Shown: piece after piece, positions 7,709-15,924 of the stretch | How positions within the stretch are numbered: position 1 is the first letter of the stretch | How the letters are laid out: each line of letters opens with the position of its first letter | NCBI RefSeq assembly: GCF_000478275.1 | Contig: NZ_ASJB01000046.1 | Span: forward strand, 1 to 64,000 | Reading direction: 5' to 3' | Origin: Amycolatopsis orientalis DSM 40040 = KCTC 9412 | Lineage (GTDB): Bacteria; Actinomycetota; Actinomycetes; Mycobacteriales; Pseudonocardiaceae | DNA: 64,000 nt | The notes under the pieces: model-generated | What the model was told of the DNA's origin: nothing | The model's input: only the letters and a program-made list of their open reading frames with translations | The model's database searches: none | Program-made: the position numbers and the translations under genes

Positions 7709-9023
7709 GCTGCGCCAGCTCGGTGACCGAGACGGCGCGGCCGAGCAGTCGTGTCCCCAGCCTGGCGACCTGGATCTCCTTGCCCGCCAAGGAGAAACCG
7801 CCCATCGCCAGTGCCACCCACGGCACCGCGCCCTGGGTGAGACCGTCGCTCAGCGGGGCGAAACCGTGTGCGGCCAGCCCGAGCAGGCCGCCGGAGATCG
7901 CCAGCCCGGCCAGGACGAGCTGAGGCGTGCGAGCGGTCGACGCGGGGCCGGGGTCCTGCGTTTCGAAACGGGCGAAGAGCCGCAGGAGACCGAGAAGCAC
8001 CAGCCCGCAGGCGCCGAGCCAAGCCGGGAGCATCGTCAGCCACAGCACCGAACCAGGTTCGGGAGTCGAGTACCCCAGGCCGTAGACCGCGACCCCGGAG
8101 ACGACGATCAGCGCCGGCATGTGCCACAGGTAGACGGTCATGAACCGCGGGCCGATCCACTTCAGCGCGGCTTCGAGGTTCGGACGTGCGGCCAAAGCGT
8201 TCAGCTGCGGCTTGAAGGCCAGCAAGAGACCGATCTGGCCGATCGCGAGGAAGGCCAGCAGCACGGTCGGCGGGCTCATGTTCGACACCGGCGCGCCCGG
8301 CATGCCGATCATGCTGGCCGGGTAGGGGCCGAAGGCGACCATCAGCGCGGTGATGCCGAAGCCTGCGCACGCCATGCCCAGTGCGGCGTTGCGGCGGAGG
8401 GAGCCGAGACGGCCCTGTGTGTAGTGGAAACCGAGCTGGTGCACGGCGACCCAGACGAAGATCGCGTTCGCGAAACCGATCAGGCCGAGGTCGTTGAAGC
8501 GGGCGACGTCGACGAGGACGGCGGCGGCGAGCATCACGAGCGGGACCTTCAGGCCCCAGCGGCGATGTGCCGCGGCCATCAGCGGGGTGAGCAGCACGGT
8601 GAGCACGTAGACGGCCAGGAACCACAGCAGTTGCGCGGCGATCGCGCCGCCGACCTGCAGAGGCTGATCCGGGATGCCCATACCGCGCAGGATGTCCGGG
8701 ACGAAGAGCCAGACGGCCACGAGCGGCAGTACCGGGAGCATCAGCCGCTTGAGCCGGGCCGCGAGCCAGGAGCGGGAACTTCCCGCGCGGTTGAGCGAGA
8801 TCAGGTTCGCCGCGCCACCGGCGAAGAAGACCAGCGGCATCACTTGCGAGGCCCACGTGATGACCCACCAGCCGGGCGTCGCGAGGGCGTTGCCGGTGGA
8901 GAGGTGGCCGTCGGAGTAGGAAAGCACCGGCATGCCCCAGTGCTGAACGACGACCGCGAGGATCGCGACCGCTCGGACGATGTCGAGGAACCGGTCCCGG
9001 CCCCGCTTCTGGCTCGTGTGCAT
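7698..9023 (-). CDS. Membrane acyltransferase (acyltransferase-3 family)
   Basis: The 441-residue protein has about ten to eleven membrane segments. It opens with the family motif RFLDIVRAVAILAVVVQHW, where R and H are the residues normally needed for acyl transfer. FFAGGAANLIS and YLWHMPAL are further landmarks. Such proteins O-acylate sugars, lipids or cell-surface polymers. A neighbour giving the acceptor is not visible. It runs convergent to the amidohydrolase. Confidence 0.85.
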   Translation of the reverse strand: MHTSQKRGRDRFLDIVRAVAILAVVVQHWGMPVLSYSDGHLSTGNALATPGWWVITWASQVMPLVFFAGGAANLISLNRAGSSRSWLAARLKRLMLPVLPLVAVWLFVPDILRGMGIPDQPLQVGGAIAAQLLWFLAVYVLTVLLTPLMAAAHRRWGLKVPLVMLAAAVLVDVARFNDLGLIGFANAIFVWVAVHQLGFHYTQGRLGSLRRNAALGMACAGFGITALMVAFGPYPASMIGMPGAPVSNMSPPTVLLAFLAIGQIGLLLAFKPQLNALAARPNLEAALKWIGPRFMTVYLWHMPALIVVSGVAVYGLGYSTPEPGSVLWLTMLPAWLGACGLVLLGLLRLFARFETQDPGPASTARTPQLVLAGLAISGGLLGLAAHGFAPLSDGLTQGAVPWVALAMGGFSLAGKEIQVARLGTRLLGRAVSVTELAQLKR

Positions 9024-9116
9024 GCCAAGAAGCCTGGTGTTTCGGGCCTTCGGACACAGCGGTGCGGGCCGCCGTATCCGTCTTCCTGTTTTCGCCCTTC
9101 GAAGGTGGAGTTTTCC

Positions 9117-9368
9117 CTACCCCACGCCGTCGGGTTCGGGCTCCGGGCGCGGTGCGGGCTCCGGGACCGGGGCGGCGCAGAGCCGGAATTCCCAGCAGTC
9201 GTCCTCGGCGAGGCCGAGTTCGTAGCGGGTCTCGATCTTCGGCCCGTCGTGGAGATGGACGTGTTTGAGGACGGTGCCCGCGATCGGCTCGGTGTCGCCG
9301 AGTTCCTGGACTCGCCCGTCGAGCGGACCGCCGAAGAAGCGCGCGCTGTGGGAGGGCCTGCCGGTCAT
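9117..9368 (-). CDS. Small hypothetical protein with FFGGPLDGR motif
   Basis: The 83-residue product carries ARFFGGPLDGRV near residue 9, a motif I associate with small actinobacterial proteins of unknown function. The C-terminus is rich in Pro and Glu. ATG at 9368 is chosen because AGGAGG lies four bases upstream; a GTG 33 bases further out is less likely. No function can be assigned. Confidence 0.65.
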   Translation of the reverse strand: MTGRPSHSARFFGGPLDGRVQELGDTEPIAGTVLKHVHLHDGPKIETRYELGLAEDDCWEFRLCAAPVPEPAPRPEPEPDGVG

Positions 9369-9465
9369 GGGGCCTCCTCGGTTCGGCTCGTCGCTCACCA
9401 ACAGTCTGCCAATGTTAGGTGAGTGACGGCTTCGCCACCAAGAGCTACTTCAGCGTCGTCGAGAG

Positions 9466-9490
9466 GCGATAGCAAAGGTCCCTTGCTCTC
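9466..9490. repeat. Single copy of the AGCAAGGGACC element
   Basis: The copy reads AGCAAAGGTCCCTTGCT on the plus strand. It lies 10 bp past the stop codon of the response regulator on the minus strand, a position suited to ending its transcript. Confidence 0.8.
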
Positions 9491-9500
9491 TTTGCGCAGG

Positions 9501-10142
9501 TCAGCGTCCCAAGTACGTGAGGACCGCGCGGACCCGGCGGTGTTCTTCGGAACTGGCCTCCAGGCCGAGCTTCGAGAAGATGTTGCCGATGTGCTTCTCG
9601 ACGGCGCCGTGCGAGACGACGAGCGAGTTCGCGATCGCGGTGTTCGACAGGCCCTGCGCCATCAGCCCCAGCACCTCGGATTCGCGGGCGGTGAGCGCGT
9701 CGAGCGGGTTCTTGCGGCCGCGTGCCATCAGCTGCGCGATGACGTCCGGGTCGATGGCCGTACCGCCACCGGCGACCCGCTTCACCGCGTCCAGGAAGTC
9801 ACCGACGTCCGCGACGCGCTCCTTGAGCAGGTAGCCCACGCCGCCGGCGCCACCGGAGAGCAGTTCGACGGCGTAGCTCTCTTCGACGTATTGCGAAAGC
9901 ACCAGGACGGGCAGCCCGGGGATGGCCTCGCGGGCGCCCAGCGCCGCGCGCAGGCCCTCGTCGGTGAAGGTGGGCGGCATCCGTACATCGACGATCGCGA
10001 GATCCGGCCGGTGCTCCTTGACCGCGTCCAGCAGGTCGTCGCCGTTGTCCACGGCCGCGACGGTCTTGATGTTCTCGTCGGCGAGCAGGCGGATCACCCC
10101 CTCGCGCAACAGAACCGCGTCTTCGGCGATGACAACCCGCAT
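9501..10142 (-). CDS. NarL/LuxR-type response regulator
   Basis: The 213-residue protein has a receiver domain (residues 1-120; acidic pocket ED at 7-8, phospho-acceptor Asp in LAIVDVRMP, Lys in LLKERV) and a C-terminal LuxR helix-turn-helix (LTARESEVLGLMAQGLSNTAIA, quoted in part). The sensor kinase gene lies 52 bp upstream on the same strand, with a hairpin between them. The two form a two-component system. Targets are unknown. Confidence 0.93.
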   Translation of the reverse strand: MRVVIAEDAVLLREGVIRLLADENIKTVAAVDNGDDLLDAVKEHRPDLAIVDVRMPPTFTDEGLRAALGAREAIPGLPVLVLSQYVEESYAVELLSGGAGGVGYLLKERVADVGDFLDAVKRVAGGGTAIDPDVIAQLMARGRKNPLDALTARESEVLGLMAQGLSNTAIANSLVVSHGAVEKHIGNIFSKLGLEASSEEHRRVRAVLTYLGR

Positions 10143-10154
10143 GCTGCCCCCAGC

Positions 10155-10190
10155 GTCGTGAGTGAATGGCAGAGCCTATTCACTCACGAC
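10155..10190. repeat. Hairpin between kinase and response regulator genes
   Basis: GTCGTGAGTGAAT (10155-10167) pairs perfectly with 10178-10190 across a 10-base loop. The arms share CGTGAGTG with the hairpin family at 45197, 54407 and 60659. It fills the gap between two co-directional genes, so it might attenuate the downstream response regulator. Confidence 0.75.
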
Positions 10191-10194
10191 CGGG

Positions 10195-11334
10195 TCACCA
10201 TTGACACGGCAGGTCCGCGCGAATCACCGTCGGGCCACCGGGCGGGCTGACGACGGTGATCACGCCGTCGATCGTGGCCGCCCGGTCGGCGAGCCCGGCG
10301 AGACCGCCGCCGGGCCGGACCTCGGCGCCGCCGTGCCCGTTGTCGGTGATCTCGACGATCACCATCGAATCGGTGCGCCACACCTTCACGCCCGCTTCGG
10401 TCGCACCCGAATGCTTCGCGATGTTCGTCAGCGTCTCGCCGACGATGAAGTACGCCGTCGTCTCGACCGCGGCGGGAGGCCGCGGTTCGACGTCCACCTC
10501 GACGTCGACGTGGATCGGCGACTTCGCGGCCTGCGCGGACAGCGCGGCGTCGAGACCGCGGTCGCCGAGCACGGCCGGGTAGATGCCCCGGGCGAGGTCG
10601 CGCAGTTCCGACACAGCGAGTTTCGCGTCGAGGTGGGCTTCGTCGATCAGTTCGCGCACGGCGTCCGGGTCCTGGTCGAACTTCGACTTGGCGCGCCCGA
10701 GGCTCATCGCGACGGCGACCAGACGCTGCTGCGCGCCGTCGTGCAGATCGCGCTCGATACGGCGCCGTTCGGCCTCGGCGGCGTCGACACCGCGGGCCCG
10801 CGACGCCTGCAGGTGCTCCGCCTTCTGCTCCAGCCGCTGAGTGCGGTTCGGGCCCAGCAACGAGAACGCCAGATTGCCGTGCAGCCAGGCGAGCCACGGG
10901 GTCACCCAGATCGCCATCGGCAGCAGCACGATCGACGCGATCGCGATCGGGAGTTCCACGCAGGCCAACGGGAACGCCACCATCAGGTAGGCGAGGTCGC
11001 GCCAGGTCGTCGGATCGGTCAGCCGGGTCAGCCACCGCTTGACCGGTGAAAGTCCCTCGACGGGAAGCCGCTCGATCGGCTCCAGCGGGGTGTCCAGCAT
11101 TTTCCGCGCCCAGCCCCGTTCGCGGTCGCCGGACCAGCGGATGAAGCTGGTCGTGGCCATGAGGATCGGGAAGCCGATCCACACCACGGCCGTCCCGATG
11201 CCGACCGCCAGGCCGACGATGATCAAAACGAACTGGAGCAGCCGGAACAGGAAGCTGACGAACATGTAGACGATCGATCTCAGCGGCCGTGGCCGCGGAA
11301 TCTCGACGTGCTTCACCTGCTGGTCGATCGTCAT
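10195..11334 (-). CDS. Two-component sensor histidine kinase with membrane sensor domain
   Basis: The 379-residue protein begins with a membrane 'sensor' domain (about 20-165) with two hydrophobic pairs and the WIGFPIL turn. The phospho-acceptor His is His198 in ERDLHDGAQQRL, followed by a HATPase domain (ETLTNIAKHS; DNGHGG). ATG at 11334 overlaps the stop codon of the upstream gene as ATGA, so the two are coupled. The upstream gene encodes a second, kinase-less sensor domain. The response regulator lies downstream. Confidence 0.93.
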   Translation of the reverse strand: MTIDQQVKHVEIPRPRPLRSIVYMFVSFLFRLLQFVLIIVGLAVGIGTAVVWIGFPILMATTSFIRWSGDRERGWARKMLDTPLEPIERLPVEGLSPVKRWLTRLTDPTTWRDLAYLMVAFPLACVELPIAIASIVLLPMAIWVTPWLAWLHGNLAFSLLGPNRTQRLEQKAEHLQASRARGVDAAEAERRRIERDLHDGAQQRLVAVAMSLGRAKSKFDQDPDAVRELIDEAHLDAKLAVSELRDLARGIYPAVLGDRGLDAALSAQAAKSPIHVDVEVDVEPRPPAAVETTAYFIVGETLTNIAKHSGATEAGVKVWRTDSMVIVEITDNGHGGAEVRPGGGLAGLADRAATIDGVITVVSPPGGPTVIRADLPCQW

Positions 11335-12026
11335 CCGCGCACCGCGTCCATCGTCGGAACCTCGCCCCATGAATCCTCCAGACGGCGGCGCTGGGCGCGG
11401 GTGGGCCCGAGCAGCGCCGTCGCCAGCCGGGCGTGCATCCCCGCCAGCGCTTTCGTCAACGCTACCGAGAGGGCGATGCACAGCACTCCGAGAGCCGCCC
11501 AAGGCAGCGCCGAAACCGTCGAGTCGACGGTGAACCACGGCAGGTCCCAGCTGGGGAAGCGGTACTCGCCGCCCGGCAGGAAGCGGTAGTAGATCGGCAG
11601 GCCCGCGAGACCGAGACTGGTCGACCAGAAGACCGTGACCAGCACGAACTCGATGATCCCGAGCGGGAAGAGCAGCAGGAAGTAGCTCAGGTCACGCCAG
11701 GTCGAGCCGTCCTTCAGCCGTGCCTTCCAGCGCACCGACTGGCCGGCGGCGGGCAGCGGGAGGTACGGGAGATCGATGTAGCGGTCCAGCAGCGCGTAGA
11801 CCCTCGCGCGCTCCATCCGGGCCGCGCCGCGGACCGACAGGATCACCAGCGCGAGGATGGGCAGCCCGATCCAGACGATCGCCGTGCCGATGCCCAGCCA
11901 GCCGAACGCCATCAGGAGCGCGAAGGCCAGCACGCCCATCGGCAGGTTCATCAGCAGGTAGACCAGCGAGCCGCCGAACGACGGATCGGACCTGCGCAGC
12001 TCCCGCTCGGCCGCTAGCGAACTCAT
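11331..12026 (-). CDS. Stand-alone membrane sensor-domain protein
   Basis: This 231-residue protein is homologous to the N-terminal sensor domain of the kinase that follows: both have VVWIGxPIL, STWRDLxYxLxxFPL and a final HxxLAxxLLGPxRxQR segment. It lacks the kinase part and ends just after the sensor. Four membrane segments are visible. ATG at 12026 is preceded by GAGGAG. The ATGA overlap suggests co-translation, and I infer that it forms a heteromeric sensor with, or modulates, the kinase. Confidence 0.85.
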   Translation of the reverse strand: MSSLAAERELRRSDPSFGGSLVYLLMNLPMGVLAFALLMAFGWLGIGTAIVWIGLPILALVILSVRGAARMERARVYALLDRYIDLPYLPLPAAGQSVRWKARLKDGSTWRDLSYFLLLFPLGIIEFVLVTVFWSTSLGLAGLPIYYRFLPGGEYRFPSWDLPWFTVDSTVSALPWAALGVLCIALSVALTKALAGMHARLATALLGPTRAQRRRLEDSWGEVPTMDAVRG

Positions 12027-12132
12027 GGTCGTGCTCCTCTCCAGGATCGATGGGACAAGCATCGTCTCCGGAGGGGGCGGAGGACATGGTGCCCGCGGGC
12101 ATCTCCCGGGTGGGGCTAGCCCCACCGCCGGA

Positions 12133-12161
12133 AATAACCCTGTTGCCGTCCGCGTTATGAT
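12133..12161 (+). promoter_or_regulatory. Promoter of ssrA
   Basis: TTGCCG (12133-12138) and TATGAT (12156-12161) are separated by 17 bp. This is a good vegetative sigma-factor promoter placed 16 bases before the mature 5' end of tmRNA. Confidence 0.75.
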
Positions 12162-12177
12162 GGACAGGTCCCTACAA

Positions 12178-12547
12178 GGGGGTGAACGGTTTCGACTTTG
12201 GACGTTGAATCAGGAGAAGCGTGCCGGTGCAGGCGAGAGACCACCGTAAGCGTCATCGCAAACCAATAAGCGCCGAGCCTAAGAGCCAGCGCGAGTTCGC
12301 TCTTGCTGCCTAAGCAGTAGAGCAACTCTGTCGGTCCGGGGTCGCCTCCGACCCGGTCACCGGCATCAGCTAGGAGGCTTACCGTCACACTCGGCTACGG
12401 AGTGTGGTTGGGAAACAAACAGTGGCTGGGCTCGTCACTTCAGCTTGTTCGCGTGACTGAAGGGGCCAAGTAGAGACATAGCGGACTGCGCACGGAGAAG
12501 CCCTGGTGATACGCCAGAGGACCCGGGTTCAATTCCCGGCACCTCCA
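12178..12547 (+). ncRNA. ssrA: Transfer-messenger RNA
   Basis: The 370-base gene encodes tmRNA, which rescues stalled ribosomes together with SmpB. The ends pair as a tRNA acceptor stem (GGGGGTG with CACCTCC), including the G3-U70 pair that marks it for alanylation; A73 follows and CCA is not encoded. The T arm (CCGGGTTCAATTCCCGG) is intact. The tag frame starts at GCC 12272 and ends at TAA 12311-12313. It encodes AEPKSQREFALAA, ending in the ALAA degradation signal. Confidence 0.97.
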
Positions 12548-12558
12548 CTGGTCAGCGG

Positions 12559-12590
12559 AAGCGGCTCTGCCCCTCGGGGCGGGGCCGCTT
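12559..12590 (+). terminator. Hairpin terminator after ssrA
   Basis: AAGCGGC at 12559 pairs with GCCGCTT ending at 12590, with a further GC-rich inner stem and a 2-3 base loop. It starts 12 bases after tmRNA and is followed by a short T-containing run. Confidence 0.75.
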
Positions 12591-12679
12591 CTCGCGTTTG
12601 GTCGGGAGGTTTCGGCAAACGCTCGTGCTTGCCGGGGTGGCGGGTTGCGTCAAGGGTGCGGCGCGTTCAAAATACTCGT

Positions 12680-12700
12680 ATGTTCAATTTGAATGAACAT
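12680..12700. promoter_or_regulatory. Inverted repeat at the start of the AbiEi-like gene
   Basis: ATGTTCA and TGAACAT form a perfect 7-bp inverted repeat with a 7-base spacer, with TTCAATTTGAA nested inside. A further half-site GTTCAA lies at 12664. AbiEi antitoxins are known to repress their own operon by binding inverted repeats near the promoter. The repeat overlaps the proposed start codon, so transcription or translation may start a little further down (GTG 12719). Confidence 0.6.
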
Positions 12701-13690
12701 GACGACTCGCTGAACGCCGAAGTGTGCTCTCGGCTCCAGGAGCTGGGACTCCGTAGTGAAATGCTCGCCGACGCCCTGATGCGGCTCACCACGCGGTCCG
12801 GTGCTGCCCGGACATACCGTGTCGAGACCAGGCGGCGGATGAGCGCGGAACTGGCCACGGCGGTCCATTTTCCGTCGTCTCCGTCGCCGCTGCTGTTCAC
12901 CACGTACCTCAGTGAACCGGTCGCCGAGCGGCTGCGCGCCCGCGGCATCGACTACGTGGACACCGCGGGCAACACTCACCTCGCCTGGGACGACGTCCTG
13001 ATCGACGTCCGAGGCCGCCGCAAACCCGCCGTTCCGACCGGACATGCCTCACCGCGAGGAGCGGGCGCCTTCGGCCGGGCCGGTCTTCAGGTCCTGTTCG
13101 TCCTGCTCAGCTGGCCGGAGGCGGCCGACTTTCCGTATCGCCGACTGGCGGAAATGAGCGGCGTGTCGCTTGGAACGGTCAAGACGGTGGTCGATGAGCT
13201 CACCCGCGCCGGCTACCTGTACGAGCGAGGGAGCGAGCGACGGCTTGCCCGCGGAGCCGAGTTGCTCGACCGGTGGTCGGAGGCTTACTCGATCACCCTG
13301 GACGCTTCGTTGGCTCTCGGCGAATTCGCCGCGGCCGACCTCTCGTGGTGGCGCGACGCGGAAGCCGACTTGCTTTCTTCGGGGGTCCAGGTGGGCGGGG
13401 AGGCCGGGGCGAGCCTCATCGATCCGCATCTGCGGCCGGCCTCGCTCACTCTCTACGCCACCGGGCTACCGGCGCAGGTCATCGGCCGGCATCGGTTGGC
13501 GCGAGCGGAGAGCGGCGGCAACGTCCACATCAGAAGCCGGTTCTGGCGGGCTCCCGGGCCGGAGTCGTGGATCGTGCCGTCGCCGCTGATCTACGCTGAC
13601 CTGCTTGCCTCGGGCGATCCGCGCCAGCGCGAGCACGGCGACCGGATTCGGAGCGGTGATGATCGACTTAAGCGCATCGACCGAACCTGA
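12680..13690 (+). CDS. AbiEi-family antitoxin of a type IV toxin-antitoxin system
   Basis: The 336-residue protein has a central winged helix (about 125-195: FPYRRLAEMSGVSLGTVKTV and VDELTRAGYLYERGSERR), the usual DNA-binding part of AbiEi-type antitoxins, plus flanking conserved parts such as LRARGIDYVDTAGNTHL. The next gene, overlapping by 32 bp, encodes a nucleotidyltransferase with the AbiEii pattern. In type IV systems the antitoxin counters the toxin's effect and represses the operon. The start is uncertain: ATG 12680 lies in an inverted repeat and GTG 12719 is an alternative. Confidence 0.8.
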   Translation: MFNLNEHDDSLNAEVCSRLQELGLRSEMLADALMRLTTRSGAARTYRVETRRRMSAELATAVHFPSSPSPLLFTTYLSEPVAERLRARGIDYVDTAGNTHLAWDDVLIDVRGRRKPAVPTGHASPRGAGAFGRAGLQVLFVLLSWPEAADFPYRRLAEMSGVSLGTVKTVVDELTRAGYLYERGSERRLARGAELLDRWSEAYSITLDASLALGEFAAADLSWWRDAEADLLSSGVQVGGEAGASLIDPHLRPASLTLYATGLPAQVIGRHRLARAESGGNVHIRSRFWRAPGPESWIVPSPLIYADLLASGDPRQREHGDRIRSGDDRLKRIDRT

Positions 13691-14486
13691 GCTCCGGCTT
13701 GCCGCGAGAGTGCTGACCCGGGTCGATGCCGTAGCGCGTGCCGCGGGTGTCGAGTACCTCGTGGTCGGGGCGACGGCGCGCACGATCTTGTCGATCGGGC
13801 TGGTCGGCGGGCCACCTGAGCGAGCAACCGAGGACATCGACATCGCCGCCGCGATGGGCACCTGGGACGATTTCGAACAGTTCGTCAGCCGGCTGGATCG
13901 ACGTGGCCGGAGCGTGCATTCGTTTCTGGTGGAGGGCGTCGAGGTCGACGTGCTGCCCTATGGCGGCATCGAGGACGAAGACCGGACCATCCTCTGGCCT
14001 GACGACCATCGTATGAACGTCCGCGGGCTCCGCGAAGCTGTGGCATCGGCCGAGCCGGTGCTCCTGCCCGGCGGGGTCGTCATCAAGGTTCCCGCGGTTC
14101 CGGCGTTGGCACTGCTCAAGCTCTTGACCTGGTGGGATCGGCGTGCCGCGACCACGCGTGACGCCATCGACCTCGGGACGATGATCGGCTGGTATTCGTC
14201 GGGACCGTATTGGGACCGGCTCTACGACGAGGAACTCGAAGTCCTCGAACGGCACGGCTTCGACCCGGCGCTGGCGGGTGCCTGGCTACTGGGGTCGCAT
14301 ATGCCTGGCCTGTTGGACTCCGACGGCATCGCGGTACTCCTCGGCATCGTCGGTGACGAGGATGCGCTGGGCCGGTTGGGCACCGATCTCCGTCGCACGC
14401 GCGGGCCGGACCTTGTCCATGCGCTGGCCGAGGGAGTCAAGGATGCGGCCGCCGGTCGAGGCGAAGGGCTGTCGCAAGGTAATTGA
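13659..14486 (+). CDS. AbiEii-like nucleotidyltransferase toxin
   Basis: The 275-residue protein has the nucleotidyltransferase signature VVGATARTI, then the metal-binding pair in ATEDIDIAA (about residues 58-66), and the later KxP-ALALLKLLTWWDRRATTRDAIDLG segment typical of AbiEii/AbiGii toxins. AbiEii-type enzymes are thought to modify a nucleic acid, in some cases tRNA ends, and arrest growth, for example during phage infection. ATG 13659 is preferred over GTG 13656 because GGAG lies at a better distance. It overlaps the antitoxin gene, so the pair is translationally coupled. Confidence 0.8.
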   Translation: MIDLSASTEPELRLAARVLTRVDAVARAAGVEYLVVGATARTILSIGLVGGPPERATEDIDIAAAMGTWDDFEQFVSRLDRRGRSVHSFLVEGVEVDVLPYGGIEDEDRTILWPDDHRMNVRGLREAVASAEPVLLPGGVVIKVPAVPALALLKLLTWWDRRAATTRDAIDLGTMIGWYSSGPYWDRLYDEELEVLERHGFDPALAGAWLLGSHMPGLLDSDGIAVLLGIVGDEDALGRLGTDLRRTRGPDLVHALAEGVKDAAAGRGEGLSQGN

Positions 14487-14773
14487 TATCGACGGAGATG
14501 GTGACCCGACGGCCACGGCGCGGCGCCAGGGCCTTGATCGGGATGCGACCGCCGGGAGACGCGGAATTGCCGCTCGATGTGTTGGCCTCAGCGGATTTCC
14601 CGATGCTCGTGCTGACCGGTGATCATCGGCGGGAGTACGAAATCATCGCCGACGAGATCGCGAAACGGACCGGTGCGCACCGTGACGTCGTGGCGGGAAT
14701 GGCGCATTTGGTGCCGGACACGGGTGGACCGTTCAACGCCCGGCTGGGGACTTTTTTGGATCACGGAGAGTAG
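14483..14773 (+). pseudogene. Remnant of an alpha/beta hydrolase (C-terminal part)
   Basis: The 91-96 residue frame contains PMLVLTGDH and ends with a segment reading GMAHLVPDTG, which matches the last strand and the catalytic His region of alpha/beta hydrolases. The nucleophile and most of the fold are missing, and the first 25 residues look unlike the family. It directly follows the toxin gene (TTG overlaps its stop codon). I treat it as a decayed fragment, though a small expressed protein is possible. Confidence 0.5.
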
Positions 14774-14962
14774 CAAAATCTAGATCGTTTTCGTCTCAAT
14801 TCACCCGCGCCGGGAACTGTCGCGGGGAGGGATGTCATGCTGTGTGTCCGACCATGGCCCTCTTTCGAACCGACCCCGTGTCGCCGGAGGGCCGGAAGAA
14901 GGTGGCAGATGACCTGGGCTAGGCATTCCAGTCGTCCCGATCCCGCAGAAGACCAGAGCCGT

Positions 14963-15124
14963 ATGGCAGGTGTGCGGGCTGAAGAAGAAATCCGCCTCAC
15001 CGTGCAGAACGGCCGGGCCGCAAGGACCGTCGCCGGGCACTCTTCGGACGCACTCGACTGCGCCGAACTGCTGGCGATGCTGGGCCTCGAAGGAGTCCAG
15101 AAGAAGCACGCTCAGCGCACCTGA
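14963..15124 (+). CDS. Small hypothetical protein
   Basis: This 53-residue frame has good codon periodicity and an ordered look: EEEIRLTVQNGRAARTVAGH, then DCAELLAMLGL. I recognise no family with certainty. The start could be ATG 14963 or GTG 14972; neither has a strong ribosome binding site. It ends convergent with the IclR gene, overlapping it by 13 bp. A 22-codon frame just upstream (14853-14921) also looks protein-like but is too short to judge. Confidence 0.4.
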   Translation: MAGVRAEEEIRLTVQNGRAARTVAGHSSDALDCAELLAMLGLEGVQKKHAQRT

Positions 15125-15897
15125 CCCCCGATCCGGGTGGTCAGTTCGGCCGCGGTCAGCCGGACCTCTTCCGCGAGGTCAGGCCAAGTTTCCTCGCATC
15201 CCTCCGTCCCCGGGCAGAGGTGGCGCAGGGTCACGCTGATCGCGGCCATCGGCCGGCCGCCGTGGTCGAAGACCGGGCAGGCCACCGAGGCGAATCCTTC
15301 GGTGACATGGCCGTCTTCGACCGCCCAGCCGAGCCTGCCCTCCGCGTTCAACGTCCGGCGCAGTTCGGCGAGGGTCCGCGGGCCGCGGCCGGTGCGCAGG
15401 ACGAACGCCGACGCCGCCGGGAAAAGCGCTCGGACATGCGGCGATGGCAGGTGCCGCAGGATCGCCCTGCCGGACGCTGTGAGCTGACCCGGCAGCCGGA
15501 CGCCGACCTCCGTGACCAGGGTTTCGGGGCGCGTGGGGCGCTCTTTGACCAGGTAGAGCGACTCGTTGCCGTGCAGCACGCCGAGATGCGCGGTGTGCCC
15601 GACCCGGTCGGCGAGTTTGCGCAGCAACGGGACGGCGAGCCGTTCCAGCGGGTCGTGCCGCAGGTAGGCCGAGCCGAGTTCGAACGCGGCGATGCCGAGG
15701 CCGTACCGGCGCTCGGCGGGTAGGTGCGCCACGAAACCGGCGGCCTCCAGTTCGGCGAGCAGGTGATACGTCGTCGAGCGCGGCAGGCCGAGTTCGCGCG
15801 CGATCGCGGCCGCGGACACCGGACCCGGGCGAGCGGCGAGGGCGCGGAGGATGCCGAGGCCGCGTCGGAGGGCCGGTACTTCGCTGCTCTCACCCAT
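15112..15897 (-). CDS. IclR-family regulator, probable regulator of the hut operon
   Basis: The 261-residue protein has an N-terminal winged helix (ALRRGLGILRALAARPGPVS; then AAAIARELGLPRSTTYHLLA) and a C-terminal IclR effector domain (TASGRAILRHL; TEGFASVACPVFDHGGRPMA). ATG at 15897 follows AGGAGG. It is divergent from hutH with 354 bp of repeats between them. I infer that it controls histidine catabolism in response to histidine or urocanate; the position is the only evidence. Confidence 0.9.
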   Translation of the reverse strand: MGESSEVPALRRGLGILRALAARPGPVSAAAIARELGLPRSTTYHLLAELEAAGFVAHLPAERRYGLGIAAFELGSAYLRHDPLERLAVPLLRKLADRVGHTAHLGVLHGNESLYLVKERPTRPETLVTEVGVRLPGQLTASGRAILRHLPSPHVRALFPAASAFVLRTGRGPRTLAELRRTLNAEGRLGWAVEDGHVTEGFASVACPVFDHGGRPMAAISVTLRHLCPGTEGCEETWPDLAEEVRLTAAELTTRIGGQVR

Positions 15898-15924
15898 GCT
15901 GACCTCCTGTTTCGCTCAGCGGGG

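Noticed and set aside
12506..12679. N-terminal extension of the AbiEi-like protein into ssrA
   Set aside because: It would be translated from the 3' part of tmRNA and its terminator and has no family similarity.
12178..14773. Genomic island with att sites in ssrA
   Set aside because: I found no second copy of the 3' end of ssrA downstream and no integrase gene. Only the toxin-antitoxin location is suggestive.
14853..14921. 22-codon frame beginning MALFRTDPVSPEG
   Set aside because: It looks protein-like but is too short, and lacks a clear ribosome binding site and a recognised family.
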